Source: Candidatus Woesearchaeota archaeon
GTDB lineage: Archaea > Nanobdellota > Nanobdellia > Woesearchaeales > SM23-78
Assembly (NCBI GenBank): GCA_016935175.1
Contig: JAFGRK010000018.1
Coordinates: forward strand, 44,773-108,772
Reading direction: 5' to 3'
Length of the DNA stretch: 64,000 bases
Shown: piece after piece, positions 45,433-54,672 of the stretch
How positions within the stretch are numbered: the stretch's first letter is position 1
Layout: each line of letters begins with the position of its first letter
The notes under the pieces: model-generated
Told to the model about the DNA's origin: nothing
Databases searched by the model: none
The model's input: the letters and a program-made list of their open reading frames with translations, nothing else
Made by a program: the position numbers and the translations under genes

Positions 45433-46038
45433 ATGGGTTTGTTTAGCAATAAAAGTCCATTTGATGCTGTAACTAAAATATCTGTTTTTCCTACAATAAG
45501 CGCGGTGGTTCTTAGGAAAGATGATAGATTAGTTGTATTCAATCCCCGTTATTTGCTTGGTAAGCACGGAACCGGAACCGACCAGATAGCATCCAAATTC
45601 ATGAATCTAAGGACTGCAACTCAATTGTTAGAGCTTATTGACAGGAACATTTCAGCTAGCGCATTACAAGGGCAGAAAGTAGAGCTAAAAGAGATTAATT
45701 TCGGGGAGCCTGTGGGATTCGATGCACTTGTAAAATTACCTCTGGATTTGGTCGATAGGCTAAAGACTGAGGATGTGAGGGGAAACGAGATAAATGTGAT
45801 ACCAACTGATAGAGGTAAGGTTCCTCAGACATCACTTCTCAACATTATACTTGTTCCTTTTGATCCGAAATACGGTGATGGAGTGGATAATTTATTCAAA
45901 GCTAAGTATGGCAATTTTATGAAATTTGAGAATTTTAAGTTCGTTTACGCCATAGTCACAATTTATCCTGGTAAGTTTGCCCCTCCAATGACAGATAGGA
46001 ATTGGTGGCGAGAGCATGCTTTATTGAGAGAGATTTAG
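45433..46038 (+). CDS. Hypothetical protein (201 aa)
   Basis: Promoter ATTTATTTAAATAAC and AAGGAAGGTGAT RBS upstream; no recognised family. Confidence 0.6.
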   Translation: MGLFSNKSPFDAVTKISVFPTISAVVLRKDDRLVVFNPRYLLGKHGTGTDQIASKFMNLRTATQLLELIDRNISASALQGQKVELKEINFGEPVGFDALVKLPLDLVDRLKTEDVRGNEINVIPTDRGKVPQTSLLNIILVPFDPKYGDGVDNLFKAKYGNFMKFENFKFVYAIVTIYPGKFAPPMTDRNWWREHALLREI

Positions 46039-46078
46039 TTCTTAGATAGAGCCACCCTATAAACTAGTAAGAAATGAA

Positions 46079-46891
46079 TCAAAGCAGTGGGTTCTGGCCG
46101 CCATAGAGAGCATGGAACTTGTCATGCTTGTACTCAAGCGAGAAAATGTCATTATTGCAGGCAGTAGCCCTCATCTTGATGATGCTGATTTCCCTGACCA
46201 CGTTCCTCCTGAAAGGAGTAAGCCTCACAAACACTATCCCATCGCAAAGGAACTCCTCAATCTCAAACTCGCTGAACCTTCCGCTCTGGGGCTGGCACTC
46301 AGATATAAGGAAAGCTGTTATGTCCATGTCCCTCAGGAATTCAAAAAGGTAGAATAATTCAATCCTCGGGTTCTCAAACCTTGAAAGCACGTATAATGCG
46401 CTCAAGGAGTCAAGGCAGAACAGTTGGCACCCAATCTCTTCCTTTATCTTCTTAACAACATTCTTTATTACGTTAAGCCAGCTTTTGTTGTCAGCAGTCT
46501 TCACATCCAATATCTCTTTTCTTATGCAGCCGATATCAACCATTATCAGGGCTCCGCTCCCGCTGCCCTTGACCTTTCCCAGTGTCAATCTGAGATCCCC
46601 AAGGTCCTTTATTATCACTAGGTTGACCTTGGTCATGTCAAAGTTCATGTTGACCATCTGCTTGATAATGGAATTATACGACTGCTCAAGTGAGCAATAG
46701 ACGCAGATCTTTCCCCTTATGGCCTCGTTATACAATATGTTGAAGGTAATGGATGATTTCATGGTGCCAGCGCTGCCGCTGATAAGGGTTATGTGGCCTT
46801 CAGGCACTCCTCCCTGGACATTCTCATCCAAGCCTTCAATGTACAAGGGCACTCTCTTTATCTCTGATTTGGTAGAAACAATACCTGCCAC
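46079..46891 (-). CDS. KaiC/RecA-superfamily ATPase
   Basis: VPLYIEGLDENVQGGVPEGHITLISGSAGTMKSSITFNILYNEAIRGKICVYCSLEQSYNSIIKQM; CLDSLSALYVL. Confidence 0.8.
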   Translation of the reverse strand: MAGIVSTKSEIKRVPLYIEGLDENVQGGVPEGHITLISGSAGTMKSSITFNILYNEAIRGKICVYCSLEQSYNSIIKQMVNMNFDMTKVNLVIIKDLGDLRLTLGKVKGSGSGALIMVDIGCIRKEILDVKTADNKSWLNVIKNVVKKIKEEIGCQLFCLDSLSALYVLSRFENPRIELFYLFEFLRDMDITAFLISECQPQSGRFSEFEIEEFLCDGIVFVRLTPFRRNVVREISIIKMRATACNNDIFSLEYKHDKFHALYGGQNPLL

Positions 46892-46999
46892 TTCAAAAAT
46901 ACCTCTTTTTTGCTATCTATATCCTTCTTGGTGGTTATTCATATTTAAAGCTTTCTCCTAATGGCAACATACCTGCATTTAGCCTTGCTTCTTTTAGCC

Positions 47000-48265
47000 C
47001 TATTCCTTCTTATGGATAAGGCTGTTAACCTCTCCTTTCTTAGTGTTAACCACCAGGCTGTTATCATCAGGGATATAGGCGCAGCCAACAATGACTCCGT
47101 CAACCTTGAACTGCCATATCTTCTTGCCAGTAACCTTGCCAGGCTCCTTGGTTATTATGTCGCTGTAATGGCCTGCCTGCTGAACCACTCCGCTAAGGCC
47201 AGGCATATAGTCAAGCACATAGCTGCCTTCTGAGTCAAGCACATAAACATTATTGTCATAGCTGCCAATAACCACTTCTTTCTTGCCATCCCCATCAATA
47301 TCCTCGACTATAGGCTCGCTCACAATCCAAAAGTCAGTCTCATAGCTCCAAATCTTGTCGCCATAAGGGGTCAAGGCATAGACGTTGTTGTCGCAGCTGC
47401 CAAACACCACCTCTAGCTTCTTGTCATCATTAAGGTCAACAAGGCAGGCCTTGCCAAGGATCGCCCCTCCTGTCTTGTACTTCCAGAAAAGCTCCCCGTT
47501 CTCATTCAGAACATAAAGATGGTGGTCTGTGCTCCCTATTACTATGAATACCCTGTCATCACCAAATAGCTTGCCTATGCTTGGCTGTGAGAAAATCTTG
47601 TCCTGAGTCTCAAACTTCCATTTCAAATCCCCTTTTTTGTCAAGGCAGAAAACAGTGCCTTGGTTAGTGCCAAAGATTATGCTTGGCTTGTCCTTGTGGA
47701 GGATGCAAGGAGTGCTCTGCACAGGGCTTCCGGCATCAAACCTCCAGACCAGCTTTCCACTGCTGTTGAGAACATACAGCTTTCCATCGCCGCAGCCAAA
47801 AATGACCTTTACGTCATCATCCTCATACAAGTCGTAAAGCAATACCTGCCCCCTTATGGCTCCTCCAGCCTTGTACTTCCAGAGCAGCTTCCCCTTCTCA
47901 TCAAGGACATAGATTATCCCTAGCTCTGTCCCGAAAACAACCTCTTTCTTTCCATCACCGTTGATGTCCTCTACATTAGGGGGGGCTTCTATGCTGCTGA
48001 CGCTGTCAACATCCAGGAACATGAGCTCAACCTCATCAACAGTCTCATTAGAGTCATAGAACCACTTGATGCCTGCCTTGCCATCAAGCACAAAGAGCTT
48101 TCCCTTCTTGGTGCCGAAAAGAATCTCTTTCTTTCCATCACCGTCGATATCAGCAACCAGGGGAGGGCTAGAGATAGGGCTCTTAGCATCAAAATCCCAT
48201 TGCCTTCCAAGGCGGCCAACCCTCTTTTTTGAAAGCGCCTTAAAGCCGAAAGTAACCATTCCCAT
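47000..48265 (-). CDS. PQQ-like/FG-GAP beta-propeller protein
   Basis: Repeated 'VEDINGDGKKEVVFGT...IYVLDEKGKLLWKYKAGGAI' units. Confidence 0.85.
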   Translation of the reverse strand: MGMVTFGFKALSKKRVGRLGRQWDFDAKSPISSPPLVADIDGDGKKEILFGTKKGKLFVLDGKAGIKWFYDSNETVDEVELMFLDVDSVSSIEAPPNVEDINGDGKKEVVFGTELGIIYVLDEKGKLLWKYKAGGAIRGQVLLYDLYEDDDVKVIFGCGDGKLYVLNSSGKLVWRFDAGSPVQSTPCILHKDKPSIIFGTNQGTVFCLDKKGDLKWKFETQDKIFSQPSIGKLFGDDRVFIVIGSTDHHLYVLNENGELFWKYKTGGAILGKACLVDLNDDKKLEVVFGSCDNNVYALTPYGDKIWSYETDFWIVSEPIVEDIDGDGKKEVVIGSYDNNVYVLDSEGSYVLDYMPGLSGVVQQAGHYSDIITKEPGKVTGKKIWQFKVDGVIVGCAYIPDDNSLVVNTKKGEVNSLIHKKE

Positions 48266-48378
48266 TTACATAATACCTTTAGCCTATCATTATAAATAGT
48301 TTTTGCTTTTTCCTAGCGCCAGCTCCCTCCATCCTAGCCAATAACTTTATAAACCAACAATATCAAAATAAGGTTAGC

Positions 48379-49797
48379 ATGGGAACAGGTTTAGATGAGA
48401 AGATAAGGCAAGCCTTCACTGAGGGAAGAGTGGCTGATGAAGTGCAGGCAGAGCTGGTCAGCCAGGGATTCATGGAAGATGAAGTCATGGATGCAATCCA
48501 GAAGATCAAGGGCCCTGAGCGCAGCAAGGAAGAGAAGAGTAACATAAGGCTGCTCACAGTAAAAGAGGTATTGGACAGGGTTGGCTATGGCTTTTCCAGC
48601 ATACAGTTCATCAACATCCTTTTCTTCCTCTCAGGAGCAGGCTTCTTGCTCATCGGCATAATCAATGGCTTGAAAACAATATTCTCCCTCATAATATCCT
48701 CTTTTCTGCAGGAATATTCCAAGCTAAGGAGCATTAGCAAGAGCTTTATGGGTTGGGCAGGCATATTGTTTGGCATAAGCTTCTTGGTGATAGCTGCTGC
48801 AGTGGTGGCCAAGTCCTTGGCATTGTTCTCAATAGCCCTCCTTATAGGGAGCATAGGTGTTGTAACCTACGGAGACCTCTACAACCAACTAGTAGAGCAG
48901 ACCATCAAGAAGGAGAAGATGAGCAAGTTCCTGCTAAGGATATCGCACTACGGCGTCATAATAACAGCAATATCATTAATACTTGCAGGTTTCTTGTTTG
49001 ACCAGCTGCCGATGATGAATGCTGAGAAGATAAGCTTGTTTGGCAGGAGCTACCCCATCTATGGCTACCTGATAGCATTTGAGATAACAGCCATAGCCTT
49101 CATACTGTCTGGCTATGTTCTTCACTTCATTAAGGAGAAGAAGATTGAATCCCAAAAAGTCAAAGGCTTCTTCAGCAGCTACTTCAGGAAGATAAGGCTG
49201 CAGATAGGCAGTTTTTTGAAAAACAAATACCTGGTCACCTTGCTTTTCGCAAGCGCAATAACAGGGCTTGTGCAGATCCTTGGCAACTCATTCTACGGAA
49301 TATTCATATACAACAAGTTCAGTTACCTCGCATTCAAGGGCTTCATGAACATAGCAATTATTTTCACCTTTGCCATACTAGTGTCATTCCTAGGGCCTGC
49401 ATTCTCAAAAGCCCTTAACAAGAAAGTAGGGCTAGCGCCGACAATGGTCTTTGGCACCCTGCTTGTTGCGATGATGCCCCTTGTTGCTGCTTACAACCCT
49501 CATTTCATGAGCATCACCCTGGCCAATGCGTTTTCAGTGCTAGGAGCAGCTATACTTGGAACGAGCCAGGGTTTATTGATAAGGAAATTGCTCTCAGAAG
49601 AGCAAAGAAAGCTCTACTTCGCAGCCCTTAGCATCTTAGTAATAATACCATTCATAATCTTAATACCTATAGGATCATGGATAGCCCAGGCTTATGGGCT
49701 AGTGCCATTATTCAAGATTCTTGCCATCATATTGCTAGCCATAGGAGCACCCTTATATTTCATCCTGGTGCTCATGGCCAACAAGCTAAGGCTGTGA
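48379..49797 (+). CDS. Polytopic membrane protein (MFS-like) with short N-terminal helical domain
   Basis: N-term MGTGLDEKIRQAFTEGRVADEVQAELVSQGFMEDEVMDAIQKI; many TM helices. Confidence 0.6.
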   Translation: MGTGLDEKIRQAFTEGRVADEVQAELVSQGFMEDEVMDAIQKIKGPERSKEEKSNIRLLTVKEVLDRVGYGFSSIQFINILFFLSGAGFLLIGIINGLKTIFSLIISSFLQEYSKLRSISKSFMGWAGILFGISFLVIAAAVVAKSLALFSIALLIGSIGVVTYGDLYNQLVEQTIKKEKMSKFLLRISHYGVIITAISLILAGFLFDQLPMMNAEKISLFGRSYPIYGYLIAFEITAIAFILSGYVLHFIKEKKIESQKVKGFFSSYFRKIRLQIGSFLKNKYLVTLLFASAITGLVQILGNSFYGIFIYNKFSYLAFKGFMNIAIIFTFAILVSFLGPAFSKALNKKVGLAPTMVFGTLLVAMMPLVAAYNPHFMSITLANAFSVLGAAILGTSQGLLIRKLLSEEQRKLYFAALSILVIIPFIILIPIGSWIAQAYGLVPLFKILAIILLAIGAPLYFILVLMANKLRL

Positions 49798-49854
49798 ATT
49801 TATGCTATTTCTGGCAAATTTTATAAAGAAAACAAGACACTTCTATGTTCTAGT

Positions 49855-50098
49855 GGGCCCGTAGCCTAGCCTGGCAAGCCTTTAACGAAAGCCTTGAGGG
49901 AAAAACTTAAGGGGGATATTCGCTAACGCTCAATCCCCCGAACTAAGAAAGATTTCGTTTTGGCTTGAGCACATAGGGCGACAGCCTTCTACCCAATGGA
50001 TGAGAAATCCTTGGGATGAGAGCTGTAGGTCGTGGGTTCGAATACTTTCGGACTGGTTCGAAAGGAACAAGACAAAGTCGACTTTCCCACCGGGCTCA
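49855..50098 (+). tRNA. tRNA-Arg(UCU) with three introns (about 97 nt in D-loop, 29 nt at 37/38, about 42 nt in T-loop)
   Basis: Acceptor GGGCCCG/CGGGCTC; GCCTAGCCTGG|intron|CATAGGGC; ACAGC-CT-TCT-A|intron|A-GCTGT; GTGGG-TTCGA..|intron|..CCCAC; removing the three inserts leaves a 76-nt cloverleaf. Confidence 0.88.
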
Positions 50099-50112
50099 CT
50101 TTATTTTTATCT

Positions 50113-50820
50113 TCACTTCCTCATATAGAACTCTTTCTTTTTCTTGTCAAACCTTTCAATAGCATACCTTAGCATAGTCCTGGGCATTGTTTTATAGTGT
50201 TTTTTTAAGAATTTTTCCTCTTCTACCTGGCTTACTCGCTTGCCTACTTCCCTAAGCATCCATCCTACAGCTTTCTGGATAAGGTCGTGCTTGTCATTGA
50301 CAAGGGCTTCTGCGATTGCAAGAGCATCCTTGGCCTCGCCATTGGCTATGAACTCAAAGGTTGCAAGCATTGCAATCCTCTTTTCCCATATGCTTTTGCT
50401 TTTTGCCAGCTTGTAAAGAATGCCTCTTGGCTTGTCAAGAAGATAATTACCAATAATATTCGGAGAAGAAAGGTCAATCAAGTCCCAGTTGTTGATGTTA
50501 TGGGTGTTTTTTAGGTACATTCCAAAGATTTCTTTTCTAACCTCAGAATCTTCCTCTGCGGCATAATACTTTTGCATCAGGATTAGCAGAGCAATGAGCC
50601 TATATTCGTGAATCTTACTATCCAGCAGTTGCTGTATTGCGTTCAGGCTTAAATCCTTATGCCTCTTTGCAACACTTCTCTGCACAGGCACCTTAAGCCC
50701 AAGAAATACATCTCCCTCGCCATACTCGCCAGGCCCTGTCTTGAAGAATCTCTGGAGATTGGCTGCCTGCTTCTTGTCAGCAAGGCTTTCAACTTCTTTT
50801 TTTAGCTCAGCAAGGCTCAT
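50113..50820 (-). CDS. DNA alkylation repair enzyme (AlkD-like HEAT-repeat)
   Basis: FFKTGPGEYGEGDVFLGLKVPVQRSVAK; HNINNWDLIDLSSPNIIGNYL. Confidence 0.88.
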   Translation of the reverse strand: MSLAELKKEVESLADKKQAANLQRFFKTGPGEYGEGDVFLGLKVPVQRSVAKRHKDLSLNAIQQLLDSKIHEYRLIALLILMQKYYAAEEDSEVRKEIFGMYLKNTHNINNWDLIDLSSPNIIGNYLLDKPRGILYKLAKSKSIWEKRIAMLATFEFIANGEAKDALAIAEALVNDKHDLIQKAVGWMLREVGKRVSQVEEEKFLKKHYKTMPRTMLRYAIERFDKKKKEFYMRK

Positions 50821-50902
50821 CTCATAGATGGGCTATAAGCACAGGTATATATCTTTATCGTAATCTTTATTAACCCAGGTTTTATCCTTTTACCTCGTAG
50901 AC

Positions 50903-50974
50903 GCACCCGTCGCCAAGCGGCTAAGGCACAAGGCTGCAACCCTTGCATCATGAGTTCGAGTCTCATCGGGTGCT
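50903..50974 (+). tRNA. tRNA-Cys(GCA), intronless
   Basis: GCACCCG/CGGGTGC acceptor, CAAGG-CT-GCA-AC-CCTTG anticodon arm, ATGAG-TTCGAGT-CTCAT T arm, U73. Confidence 0.92.
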
Positions 50975-51018
50975 TATTTCAACATCTTGTTCCAATGTCA
51001 TTCTTCTTTATCAGCTAA

Positions 51019-52335
51019 TTATCTCAGAATCTCCAGTGCATCACAAGCCTTGATATAGCCGTTCTCAGGATGAGCTTTTTTCCATTCCTTAAAAGAATAA
51101 ATTCCCTCAAGAAACACGCTGCAAGCATCTCTCAGGGCATCTTCATTTATCACAAATGCAAGCCTCACCTGGCTTTTGCCTAGCTTCTTGTTCACATAGA
51201 ACTCTCCTGCAGGCGCGCTTGAAGTAGTCTTACCGTCCTTATCAAACTCCTGTAGCATGTACCAGGCAAACTCCTCTGCATCAACCTTCTCGCCATTAAG
51301 ATGATTTCCCAGGTCTACCATCATATAGAACGCGCCATCGGGCCTGGAGAACTTGATGCCTTCTCCTCCTGAGATAACCTCACGGGCAACATTCCTCCTT
51401 TTGAGGTATTCTTCCTTGACAGATTGGATGTAATGCTTGTTGCCCAGCACTGCCATCCCTCCCAGCTGCTCAGTGGTTGACACTGAGAGCCTTATCTGTG
51501 CAAGCTTCATGGCTGCATTCATTACCTTAGGGTTCTTGCTGACTATCCTTCCAAGCCTTGCGCCGCAAAGATTATACCTTTTGGAGTCGCTGTCAACCAT
51601 TATCACATTGTCTTCAAGCCCAGGGAAGTGCATGGCGCTGATGTGAGGCTCACATCCAAAGCAAATCTCCCTGTAGACTTCATCAGATATGACAAATAAG
51701 TTATGCTCTTTGGCGCAATCAGCCACTGCCTTCATCTGCTCAAGGTCATAGACTGCGCCAGTAGGGTTATTAGGGCTGTTGATGAGTATGGCTTTTACTC
51801 CTTTTTCCTTCCTGATTATGTCCTCAAGCTTGGGCTTGAAGTCCTTGAGCTGGAAATTGTCATCAATAGAAGTGGTTATGGGCAAGAGCTTCCTGCTCTC
51901 GCTTTGCACCCTTGAAAAGTAGGCTAAAAAGAAAGGCTCTGGAGTGACAATCTTCTCGCCAGGGTCTGCCACTATCTTGAAAGCCATCTCCAAGGCTTCG
52001 CTACCTCCCATAGTGATTATTATATTGTCAGGCTTAAGGATGATGTCATACAAGGCATAATACTCTGTGAGCGCTGTTCTGTACGCGTCAAGCCCACCGC
52101 TTTTGGCATAGGCCACAGTGCTTTCTGTGAAGCCTTCTTTTAGGTCTTCTTTCCATTCATAATGCCTCAAGGCATCAAAATATTCCTGAGGGGACTTTAA
52201 GTCTGGCTGTCCAATGTGCAAAGGATAGACTTTCTTGCCGCTCTTCCTTGCAAGGTCAATGAAAGGCATAAATTTCCTTATGGAAGAAGGAGGAACGCTC
52301 TTTGCGCTAAGAGATATTTCTGGCATTTGCATCAC
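51019..52335 (-). CDS. Class I/II aminotransferase
   Basis: GQPDLKSPQEYFDAL; ILINSPNNPTGAVYD; FVISDEVYREICF; SDSKRYNLCGARLG. Confidence 0.88.
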   Translation of the reverse strand: MMQMPEISLSAKSVPPSSIRKFMPFIDLARKSGKKVYPLHIGQPDLKSPQEYFDALRHYEWKEDLKEGFTESTVAYAKSGGLDAYRTALTEYYALYDIILKPDNIIITMGGSEALEMAFKIVADPGEKIVTPEPFFLAYFSRVQSESRKLLPITTSIDDNFQLKDFKPKLEDIIRKEKGVKAILINSPNNPTGAVYDLEQMKAVADCAKEHNLFVISDEVYREICFGCEPHISAMHFPGLEDNVIMVDSDSKRYNLCGARLGRIVSKNPKVMNAAMKLAQIRLSVSTTEQLGGMAVLGNKHYIQSVKEEYLKRRNVAREVISGGEGIKFSRPDGAFYMMVDLGNHLNGEKVDAEEFAWYMLQEFDKDGKTTSSAPAGEFYVNKKLGKSQVRLAFVINEDALRDACSVFLEGIYSFKEWKKAHPENGYIKACDALEILR

Positions 52336-52382
52336 CCTAGAAATGGAAACATTAAAGAACTATATAAAATTATCCGCTGAAA

Positions 52383-53150
52383 ATGGCAAAAGTGCTGATA
52401 AAAAAGGAAAAGACAGCAATGGTTGATGGCAAGGAGAGGGTTGTCTCTAGCTTTGAAAAGCATTACGTCAAGGAGGAGGCTGACTTTTCTACCAAGCACG
52501 GAACTGTGAGGAAGAAAGAGCTGAAAAAAAAAGCTGGCTCAAGGATAAAGATGGGCAATCATGAGTTCATAATCCTAGACCCTGTGTTCCTTGACCATTA
52601 CAAGCAGATAAAAAGAGGAGCCCAGATAATCACGCTAAAAGATGTTGGGGCCATAATAGCCCATACAGGCATAAACAGGGACACAATGGTGCTGGATGCT
52701 GGCAGCGGCTCAGGAGCGCTAGCGTGCTTCATGGGAAGGATTGCCAAGCAAGTGATAAGCTATGACATTGATGAAAGGAGCCTTGAGATTGCAAGAGGCA
52801 ATGTGGAGCTGCTAGGAGCAAAGAACATCTCAATCAAAGAAGGAAACATCTATGATTACAAGAAAATAAACGAGAAGGGCATTGATGTGTTTGTTCTTGA
52901 TGTGCCAGAGCCATGGAAAGCAATGAAGACAGCCCAAAAAGTGCTTAAGATTGGAGGCTTTTTGGCAGTTTACCTGCCTAACATCAGCCAGATGCAGGAG
53001 TTTGTCAAAGCCCTGCCTGAAGAGTTTCTCATTGAGAAAACAGTAGAAGTAATTGAGAGGGAATGGGCAGTGGATAAATTCAGGTGCAGGCCAGCTACCA
53101 AGGACCATGCTCACACAGGATTTCTTACATTTTCGAGGAAGCTATTATGA
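52383..53150 (+). CDS. tRNA (adenine-57/58-N1)-methyltransferase, TrmI-like
   Basis: IITLKDVGAIIAHTGINRDTMVLDAGSGSGALACFMGRIAKQVISYDIDERSLEIARGNVE; VFVLDVPEPWKAM. Confidence 0.85.
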   Translation: MAKVLIKKEKTAMVDGKERVVSSFEKHYVKEEADFSTKHGTVRKKELKKKAGSRIKMGNHEFIILDPVFLDHYKQIKRGAQIITLKDVGAIIAHTGINRDTMVLDAGSGSGALACFMGRIAKQVISYDIDERSLEIARGNVELLGAKNISIKEGNIYDYKKINEKGIDVFVLDVPEPWKAMKTAQKVLKIGGFLAVYLPNISQMQEFVKALPEEFLIEKTVEVIEREWAVDKFRCRPATKDHAHTGFLTFSRKLL

Positions 53151-54043
53151 ACTTCTTAAGGAACATATTAAGGAACTCATCACTGCTTTTGCTCATATTC
53201 GTGGCAATGGCATTCATCTTTCCTGGACCGGCAGAAGGCATGAAATCACTTATCATACCTTCCCTTATCCTGGCAATGACTCTCTCATTGCAAGGCACCA
53301 AGATAGGCAAGCTTGGAAAGGAGAACAGGCAACAGGTGTTATGGCTTATCCTAGCAAACTTTGTCCTGTTTACAGGGCTCTTGATACTAGCTTCTTTCCT
53401 TGTGCCTGACCCTGAGTTCATGCAGGGAATGATAGTGATAGCAGCAGTTCCTCCTGCAATAGCAGTCATAACAGCATCCTTCCTAATGAAGGCTGATACA
53501 GAAAGGGCTTTGCTTGCAGAGGCAGCATGTTACATCCTAAGCCTTGCGCTCACCCCGCTGATAATATGGCTTTTCTTCAGGGGGCAAGTGGATATTTGGG
53601 AGCTTGTCAAGATATTATTGCTCCTGATAATCTTGCCGTTCATCCTTGCAAAAATCCTTGACTGGCTAAAGAAAAAGCTAAGCATAAAGTATGATTTTAA
53701 GGAAGTAGCCAATCTTACCTTTGGGTTCACATTCTACCTTAGCGTAGCCTTGGCAGTAGGAAGGATACTATCTTCACTGAGCGCTGTTATCATACTCATA
53801 GTCATCATGATAGCGCTCACGTTTGGGCTTGGCACTCTGACAATCTACCTTGGCAAGAAAATGCGAATAGAGAAAAAAGACCTGGCGCTCTATCCCTTGT
53901 TTGCGACTTTTAAGAACGGCAATCTGGCGCTAGGCATCTGCATATCCCTTTTTGCAGTTGGAAGCTATGTTCCCATAGCCATCAAGAGCATAGTTGATGC
54001 TGTCTACCTAGTGTTCTTGTTCTGGATGTTTAGGAAGATGTGA
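53147..54043 (+). CDS. BASS/bile-acid:Na+ symporter-like membrane protein
   Basis: FLRNILRNSSLLLLIFVAMAFIFPGPAEGMKSLIIPSLILAMTLSLQGTKI; about 10 TM; ATG overlaps TrmI stop (ATGA). Confidence 0.7.
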   Translation: MNFLRNILRNSSLLLLIFVAMAFIFPGPAEGMKSLIIPSLILAMTLSLQGTKIGKLGKENRQQVLWLILANFVLFTGLLILASFLVPDPEFMQGMIVIAAVPPAIAVITASFLMKADTERALLAEAACYILSLALTPLIIWLFFRGQVDIWELVKILLLLIILPFILAKILDWLKKKLSIKYDFKEVANLTFGFTFYLSVALAVGRILSSLSAVIILIVIMIALTFGLGTLTIYLGKKMRIEKKDLALYPLFATFKNGNLALGICISLFAVGSYVPIAIKSIVDAVYLVFLFWMFRKM

Positions 54044-54105
54044 TAATAAGGATAAGATAATAAAGATAATAATATTTATATCTTACTTCTAGTTCTCTTG
54101 CAATT

Positions 54106-54672
54106 ATGAAGCGCGAACTCCGTGTCATTGGCATTGATGATGCTCCTTTTGACAAGTTTGACCCATTGCAGAAGTATGTCCTTGTGGTTGGCACTGTTTT
54201 CCGTGGAGGCAGCTTCATGGACGGCATGCTTTCCTGCAAGGTTGAGAAGGATGGCGAGGATGCAACCTTGCGCATTGTTGAGATGATCAACAATTGCAAG
54301 TTCAAGCTTCAGCTCCAGGTAATCTTTCTTGACGGCATTGCAGTAGCAGGGTTCAATGTCATTAACCCAAAATCAGTCTATAAAGAGACAGGCATACCAG
54401 TCATCGTAGTCATAAGGGACTACCCTGATTACAAGAAGATGTTCTCTGCCTTGGAAAAGCTCGGCATGCAAAAAAAGATTGACATCATAAAGAAGATGAC
54501 AAAGCCAGTGGAGATGAATAATATTTATGTCCAATGTGTTGGTATTAGCAAGGACAAGGCTAAGAAAATCCTTAAGATCTGCTGCACCCATTCCAACCTT
54601 CCAGAAGCAATAAGGGTTGCTCATCTAGTGGCGTCTGGGGTTTCTGAAGGAGAGAGCAGAGGAAGAGCCTAA
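54106..54672 (+). CDS. DUF99 family protein
   Basis: RVIGIDDAPFDKFDPLQKYVLVVGTVFRGGSFMDGMLSCKV. Confidence 0.88.
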   Translation: MKRELRVIGIDDAPFDKFDPLQKYVLVVGTVFRGGSFMDGMLSCKVEKDGEDATLRIVEMINNCKFKLQLQVIFLDGIAVAGFNVINPKSVYKETGIPVIVVIRDYPDYKKMFSALEKLGMQKKIDIIKKMTKPVEMNNIYVQCVGISKDKAKKILKICCTHSNLPEAIRVAHLVASGVSEGESRGRA

